This document shows positions 59,478 through 64,000 of a stretch of 64,000 nucleotides of DNA, piece after piece. Below the pieces are notes generated by a model that was given only the letters and a program-made list of their open reading frames with translations, made no database searches and was not told the origin of the DNA. Each line of letters opens with the position of its first letter. Position 1 is the stretch's first letter. Source of the stretch: DATFVJ01 sp035517695 (GTDB taxonomy: Bacteria; Actinomycetota; Actinomycetes; Streptosporangiales; Streptosporangiaceae); NCBI GenBank assembly GCA_035517695.1, contig DATIYI010000033.1, positions 1 through 64,000 on the forward strand, given 5' to 3'. Position numbers and translations under genes: made by a program.

Positions 59478-59747
59478 GTGGCGAACATTAAATCCCAGAT
59501 CAAGCGCAACAAGCAGAACGAGAAGGCCCGCGTGCGCAATAAGGCGGTCAAGTCGTCGCTGAGGACGTCCGTGCGCAAGTTCCGTGCGGCCGCCGACGCG
59601 AGCGACGTCGGCGCGGCGACCGAGGCGATGCGCGCGGCCTGCCGGCAGTTGGACCGCGCTGCGAGCAAAGGGGTCATCCACAAGAATCAAGCGGCGAACC
59701 GCAAGTCCGCTCTTGCCAGGCGCGCCGCCGAGTTGCCGCGCGGCTGA
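59478..59747 (+). CDS. rpsT: 30S ribosomal protein S20
   Basis: Primary 16S rRNA-binding protein of the small subunit. The 89-residue, strongly basic, all-helical product starts VANIKSQIKRNKQNEKARVR, continues KAVKSSLRTSVRKFRAAADA and ends KGVIHKNQAANRKSALARR, all typical of S20. GTG 59478 has GCGAGG upstream; the longer open frame to 59358 is unconserved leader. It stands between lepA and holA, its usual neighbourhood. The long leader leaves room for the translational autoregulation known for S20. Confidence 0.96.
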   Translation: MANIKSQIKRNKQNEKARVRNKAVKSSLRTSVRKFRAAADASDVGAATEAMRAACRQLDRAASKGVIHKNQAANRKSALARRAAELPRG

Positions 59748-59966
59748 GGTAGTCGCGGTCGGTAGCGATTATCGCCGGCCGACCCGGGCCTCGATTGGGC
59801 GCCGCAACGGAAGGATCAGCCGCCCAGCGCACGGGAGAACTGGGGGCCCTTGCAGCGAACCGGTAACCGGGAGTGCGGCTATTAGACTCTGCAGACGGCA
59901 CCACAAGCGTGAGGACTCGCGCAAGCGGCTGACACGCCCGCCCGGGGCGTGAACCTAGGAGCCACG

Positions 59967-61169
59967 ATGGCGAACTACCCGCAATATCCGCAGTATCCGC
60001 AATACCCACAGGGTGCGCAGGGTGCGCAGCTCCCCGAGCGGCCCGAACCGCCGCCGTCAATGGTCAATGCGGTCAGGCTGATGTACACGGGTGCGGCACT
60101 CGCCATCATCGGCGCCATCGTTGGCGTCTTGACCATACATACGGTCAAGACGATGATCATTCAGCGTCGGCCGGATCTCAGCACAAGCGGGGTCAACGCG
60201 GCGGTGGGCGTGGTCGTTAGTTTCGTGGTCGTCGGCGGGCTGATTGGGGCCGGCCTATGGCTCTGGATGGCGTGGGCTAACAAGCGCGGCAGGTCGTGGG
60301 CGCGGATCGTCTCCACCGTCTTCTTCGCGATCGCCACTCTCGGTTTGATCGGTAGCTTCGCTCAGACGAACACGATCGCCAGCCGGATCATTACCATCGC
60401 TGGTTGGGTGATCGGCCTAGCTGCGCTCATATTCCTCTGGCAGCGGCAGTCCAGTGACTACTACGCGGCGGTGAGCAGGCCCGCTGGCTACGCACCGGCT
60501 CCTTACGGGCAGCCGCAATACGGGCAGCCGCAATACGGCGTGCATTACGGCCAGCCGGGCCAGTACGGCCAGCCGGGCCAGCCCTACGCACAGCCCAGCC
60601 AGCCCCACGCACAGCCCAGCCAGGAGTACAGCCAGCCCAGCCAGGAGTACGGCCAGCCGGGCCAACAGTACGGCCAGCCGGGCCAGGGACAGCCCCCTTA
60701 CGGCCAGCCCGAGCAGGGGCAACAGCCCCAATACGGCCAGCCAGGCCAGCACGAGCCAGGCTATGATCAGCCCAGCCAGTCGTACGGGCAACCCCAATAT
60801 GGTTCGCAGGGACAGCAGTACGGGCAGCAGCAATACGGCCAGCCCGACCAGACCGAGCAGGGGCAGCCCAGGTACGGCCAGGCCGAGCAGGGCCAGACCG
60901 AGCAGGGGCAGCCCAGGTACGGCCAGGCCGAGCAGGGCCAGGCCGAGCAGGGCCAGACCGAGCAGGGCCAGCCCCCGTACCGACATCCCGAGCAGGAGCA
61001 TCCGTATGGCCTGACAGGCCAGCAGGAGCCGGATTATGGCCAGTCGGCGCAGGAGAACCACAGTCAGCAGTCACCCACCCAATCCTTCGGCCGGCCGACC
61101 CAAGAGCAGCGCGGTCAACTGGCGCCAACGCAGCCCTACAGCAAGCCGGATCAAGATCAGGAGCAGTAG
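59967..61169 (+). CDS. Membrane protein with long Gln/Tyr/Pro/Gly-rich tail
   Basis: A 400-residue protein in two parts. The first ~160 residues have a short Tyr/Pro/Gln N-terminus (YPQ repeats) and about four transmembrane helices (MYTGAALAIIGAIVGVL, VVSFVVVGGLIGAGLWLWMA, IVSTVFFAIATLGLIGSF and ITIAGWVIGLAALIFLWQRQ), with a WANKRGRSWARI loop seen in small actinobacterial membrane proteins. The remaining ~230 residues are low complexity, built of YGQPGQ, YGQPQ and AEQGQTEQGQP units from short DNA repeats (60500-61000). The composition is rich in Gln, Gly, Tyr and Pro, like prion-like or phase-separating tails. ATG 59967 has CTAGGAG upstream. Function unknown. Confidence 0.7.
   Translation: MANYPQYPQYPQYPQGAQGAQLPERPEPPPSMVNAVRLMYTGAALAIIGAIVGVLTIHTVKTMIIQRRPDLSTSGVNAAVGVVVSFVVVGGLIGAGLWLWMAWANKRGRSWARIVSTVFFAIATLGLIGSFAQTNTIASRIITIAGWVIGLAALIFLWQRQSSDYYAAVSRPAGYAPAPYGQPQYGQPQYGVHYGQPGQYGQPGQPYAQPSQPHAQPSQEYSQPSQEYGQPGQQYGQPGQGQPPYGQPEQGQQPQYGQPGQHEPGYDQPSQSYGQPQYGSQGQQYGQQQYGQPDQTEQGQPRYGQAEQGQTEQGQPRYGQAEQGQAEQGQTEQGQPPYRHPEQEHPYGLTGQQEPDYGQSAQENHSQQSPTQSFGRPTQEQRGQLAPTQPYSKPDQDQEQ
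60507..60990. repeat. Repetitive coding region for the Gln-rich tail
   Basis: Short overlapping repeats such as CAGCCGGGCCAGTACGGC and GAGCAGGGCCAGACC occupy nearly 500 bases and encode the YGQPGQ and EQGQ units. At about 60840-60980 a larger unit of ~50 bases is repeated at least twice. Confidence 0.85.
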
Positions 61170-62001
61170 CTCCGGATAACCCGCCGGCTGCCACGTAAGT
61201 GGCTTGCGGCAGCGCGGGATTTCACCCGGGCCTGTCATGAGCTGCCAACAGGTGCCCGTGGCCATCGGCGAACCGGTGCCCGTGGCCATCAGGGCGTTTC
61301 TTGCCGACGTGCCAGGTAGAAGTAGGCCGGAAGGCCCGGGTTGAGTTCTCGCGGAGGGCCGTGACGCACGGACCTGCCGGCTGATCACGTCTGTCGGTTT
61401 GCATCGGAAACCTGCCGCCACGGCTGTCCCCCGCATCGCTCAGCCATCAACAACCCCACACCGCCAGGTATGGCGCACGGCCCTTCAGCGATGATCCGCT
61501 ACCGTGCGAAGCGGCTTATAGCGCGGGCAAGTTAACATAGGCAGGGAGCGACCGCAGGGATCACGTACGTGCCGGCAGCACCGTACGTGGCAAGGGATCA
61601 CGAACGTGGCGGCAGCAGACCGCGGCTGCGGTCTCCATGCGCGGTCTGGCCGCGGACCAGTGTGCACCCCGTCACGAGTTCCCGCACCTCCTCGAACGCT
61701 CCGCTTCCCGCACCCGCCTCGGCACACTCCCGCTCCGCGCACCGTCTCGACACGTTCCCGCGCCAGCCAGTATTCACCTCACGCAAGGGTGGATGAGTGC
61801 GTGTCCGGTGGATCTTCGGCGGCGCGAATCGGCGCCTATACGACGACCGGCGGCGTTGTCGTCGTCGCCGATAGCTCCACTATCGGCTCCTCCTCCGCCT
61901 TGCCGATCACAGCCTAGATCACCGCTCCGATCCACCAAGATCCACGGGACGCCCGTGCAGCGTCGGCCCCGGACTCTACTGAGCAGCTTTAAGCCGGCCG
62001 C
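61170..62001. other. Gene-free gap with short direct repeats
   Basis: About 830 bases between the Gln-rich protein gene and the convergent holA stop. It contains GGTGCCCGTGGCCATC twice (61251 and 61275) and a 24-base near-repeat twice (61557-61580 and 61594-61617, two mismatches). No open frame has a recognised product or convincing ribosome binding site. Confidence 0.55.
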
Positions 62002-62985
62002 CTAGCCGACCGACCGAGCCGTCACGATGTTGGTGACGGCCCGCTCGAGCGCATAGGCCGGGTTCGTGCCGCCACCTTTGACCTCGGCGTCAGCATCCGC
62101 GACGGCAGTGAGCGCGCGGGCCACGCCTCCTGGGGTCCAGCCGCGCAACTGCTTGCGAACACGGTCCACTTTCCACGGCGGCATGCCGAGTTCGCTGGCG
62201 AGGGCCGCGCCGCCGCGACCGCGCGGCGCGCTGCCGACCTTGGCAAGCGAACGCACGCCCTGTGCAAGCGCACTCGTGATCAAGACGGGTGAGACGCCGA
62301 CAGCAAGCGCCCAGCGCAACTGTTCCAACGCAGCACCCAGACGACCCTCGACAGCCTGGTCGACCACGCTGAATCCGGTCGCCTCCGCCCGGCCGCGGTA
62401 ATAGGTCGCCACAACGGATTCATCGATCACTCCGGAGGTGTCCCCGGCCAGTTGGCTGCACGCTGCCGCGAGGTCACGAAGATCTTGGCCGACCGCATCG
62501 AGAAGAGCACGTACGCCGCCATCGCTTACCCTCCGCCCGCTGCGGCGGAACTCCTGCCGGACAAAATCCATCCGCTCAGCGAAACGCGTGATTTTCGCAC
62601 ACTTCACCACGTCCACACCCGCTTTGGTGAGCGTGTCAAGCAGGCCCTTGCCCTTCGGCCCGCCCGCGTGGGTGAACACGACGACCGCGTCAAGCGCGGG
62701 CCTTCCCGCGTAATCGGCGAGTTCCGCGGCGACATCCTTGCTCGCGTCCTGAACAGCACGGACCACTGCGGCACAGCCAGCACCGAACAACGACGGTGAG
62801 ACAAGGGCCGCAAGCTGCCCAGGTACAAGGCTGGCGGCCAGCAGGTCAGCTGCCTCCGCCGATCCCGCCGCGCGGGCCGCTGCGATCAGCTGGGCGATGG
62901 CCCGTTCGACGAGAAGGTCCTCGTCGCCAACCACGATCGTCACGGGCGCTGGGGCCCCAGAGGCGCCTGAAGCAGGTGCTGCCAT
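62002..62985 (-). CDS. holA: DNA polymerase III, delta subunit
   Basis: The clamp-loader subunit that opens the beta clamp. The product is ~327 residues. PVTIVVGDEDLLVERAIAQL is the start of the AAA-like N-terminal domain, SPSLFGAGCAAVVRAVQDAS the following strand and helix, and FRRSGRRVSDGGVRALLDAV with DLRDLAAACSQLAGDTSG lies in the middle domain. The C-terminal collar helices include GMPPWKVDRVRKQLRGW. The family has no Walker A of its own, as here. ATG 62985 begins MAAPASGASGAPAPVTIVVG; the frame extends 55 codons upstream without similarity and no strong ribosome binding site is seen. It follows rpsT in convergent orientation, as in many bacteria. Confidence 0.9.
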   Translation of the reverse strand: MAAPASGASGAPAPVTIVVGDEDLLVERAIAQLIAAARAAGSAEAADLLAASLVPGQLAALVSPSLFGAGCAAVVRAVQDASKDVAAELADYAGRPALDAVVVFTHAGGPKGKGLLDTLTKAGVDVVKCAKITRFAERMDFVRQEFRRSGRRVSDGGVRALLDAVGQDLRDLAAACSQLAGDTSGVIDESVVATYYRGRAEATGFSVVDQAVEGRLGAALEQLRWALAVGVSPVLITSALAQGVRSLAKVGSAPRGRGGAALASELGMPPWKVDRVRKQLRGWTPGGVARALTAVADADAEVKGGGTNPAYALERAVTNIVTARSVG

Positions 62986-63225
62986 GTCGGCAGGATGCCA
63001 CAGCTCCCCCGGCGGCGAGACATTGGCTCCGGACGGCGGTGGCACGCGATGGGCCATCAGGTGCCGATTCTGCCACCCAGCAGGCCACCGTGTATCGCCC
63101 TCTCCAGGACCGCGCCCATGATCCAGGAGATCCGAGATCATCCCTGGCAACGCTCCAGGATCATGGTCAGCGAGCCGGCCACCGCAGCCCGGCGCACGCG
63201 AGTCCTCACGGGCAAGCCTCAGGGA

Positions 63226-63671
63226 TCAGTGCCGGGGCCGCTGGCGAAGGGCCAACGCCGCCCATGCCGCCTTACGGTCGGTGCTCAGCGGCGTCCAGCC
63301 CCATTGTTTGCTCAGGCTCTCGACGACGCATAGCCCCCTGCCGGTCTCGGCCGCGAAGTGCGGCTCCATTAGCAGCGGAGGCCCGGGGTTCGGATCGGTG
63401 ACCGCACAGACCAGGCAGGCTGCATGCACATCAGAACGAGCTCCAGCCGCGCGTCCGGATCGGACCTGGCAAGCCCGGCCCGCAAACCGTACCGCACGGC
63501 GTTCGTCACCCAATTCCGAGATGACGACCGCGGCGTCGTCGTAGAGCCCAGGCACGTGCCAGTGACCAATGGTCGAGCGGGTGAAGTCACGGGCCGGGCC
63601 GCCTTGACCGCGCACGGCTGGGCGGACGCAATGCGCAACGGGAAAGCGCGCGCTTCACCGCCATAAGACAT
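63226..63671 (-). pseudogene. RsbW-like ATP-binding (HATPase) protein with compensating frameshifts
   Basis: An anti-sigma-factor-type GHKL ATPase of the small Streptomyces-like family. The parts ARDFTRSTIGHWHVPGLYDD, the N-box (ISEL + VTNAVRYGL) and the G box region (PHFAAETGRGLCVVESLSKQ, with W-G-W-TPL) lie in two reading frames. One extra G in the TTGGGTGACG stretch (about 63512) shifts the frame inside the N-box; the middle ~40 codons are homologous only in the second frame, and homology returns to the first frame near 63390-63400. The first frame stays open throughout, giving a 129-codon product with a scrambled centre lacking the Asn-containing helix needed for ATP-Mg. It is probably inactive. 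The N-terminus also lies in the second frame (from ATG 63671). Confidence 0.65.
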
Positions 63672-63876
63672 TGCAGCGAGCGCGGGCGGCTTAGCGGGTC
63701 ACAGCGGCACGAGGAGGAGCCGCCGACGATGGCGTACCGCTAGCTTGATCAGGGCCGTCGAGGAGTGCCGATCGCTCCCCCAGGGTCCGTCGCCGATCAA
63801 GGTGGGGTGATCTGGTGCGTTCTCCGCACAGTCATGGCGAAGCTTGGCAACCAGTTTGGGGGAAGCTGGATGTTGC

Positions 63877-64000
63877 TTACTCAGCGTCGCAGCGGTTCCG
63901 GAGGTCCGCTACGATGCCACTCATCGTGTGCATGTGCAAGTACTGATGCACGTGCACGAAGATCGTGGCCTCGCGGCTCTTGTTTGTCACGTACGCAAGA
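63877..64000 (-). CDS. Partial gene at the right edge, unrecognised
   Basis: A minus-strand frame stays open from the window edge to a TAA at 63877-63879. The visible C-terminal ~41 residues include VTNKSREATIFVHVHQYLHM and end GIVADLRNRCDAE. A GTG at 63990 could be an internal start, but the frame continues off the edge, so this is probably the end of a longer gene. It is unusually His-rich (VHVHQYLHMH). No family was recognised. Confidence 0.4.
   Translation of the reverse strand, partial: LAYVTNKSREATIFVHVHQYLHMHTMSGIVADLRNRCDAE

Overview
The window is a high-GC chromosomal segment of an actinomycete. The evidence is frequent GTG starts, a HrdB-type primary sigma factor, a long actinobacterial-type LeuA, HrcA with a CIRCE element, a Zur-like repressor, and many actinobacterial DUF proteins (DUF3052, DUF3097, DUF4870, DUF6703, DUF1707, DUF1906). 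A Streptosporangiales-like soil actinomycete fits, but the genus cannot be named from sequence alone.

Positions 1-10005 are accessory DNA: an IS66-type transposase running off the left edge, then the wreck of a conjugative integrative element. The wreck holds a truncated SSB-like gene, a frameshifted TraG/VirD4-like coupling protein, the C-terminus of a VirB4/TraC-like ATPase, and a multiply frameshifted tyrosine integrase ending beside the 3' end of a tRNA-Asn gene. Inside it sits an apparently intact arsenic module: arsR facing arsI/cadI-acr3-arsC across a palindromic operator. A truncated ABC ATPase gene is joined to the integrase remains.

Positions 10289-31000 are mostly housekeeping. 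They carry a YtxH-like protein, the primary sigma factor next to dnaG, two tandem paralogous ~680-residue membrane proteins, a HAD hydrolase, a 4-coumarate-CoA-ligase-like enzyme, a ferredoxin-reductase-like flavoprotein, dgt, ppdK, purC and glyS. Gene fragments (DUF418-like, XRE regulator) lie in the gaps.

Positions 31250-45300 carry a DUF1906 lipoprotein, a DUF6703 protein, zur, uppS-recO (overlapping), leuA, a TerB-like protein, era, a DUF3052 protein, a cytidine-deaminase-like protein, the corC-like/ybeY/phoH cluster and a HIT protein. Positions 46172-64000 carry an ECF sigma/membrane partner pair, rsmE-dnaJ-hrcA, DUF3097, DUF4870, hemW, DUF1707, a MOSC protein, lepA, a GH18-like membrane protein, rpsT, a Gln-rich membrane protein, holA and a frameshifted histidine-kinase-like ATPase. 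The gene groups ybeY-phoH, hrcA-dnaJ-rsmE and hemW-lepA-rpsT-holA are classic bacterial neighbourhoods for translation, ribosome maturation and stress.

The most distinctive trait of the window is its density of short tandem repeats (15-33 bp units). They lie between genes, across stop or start codons, and in frame inside secreted or membrane proteins. A recurring GC palindrome is also found at gene ends.
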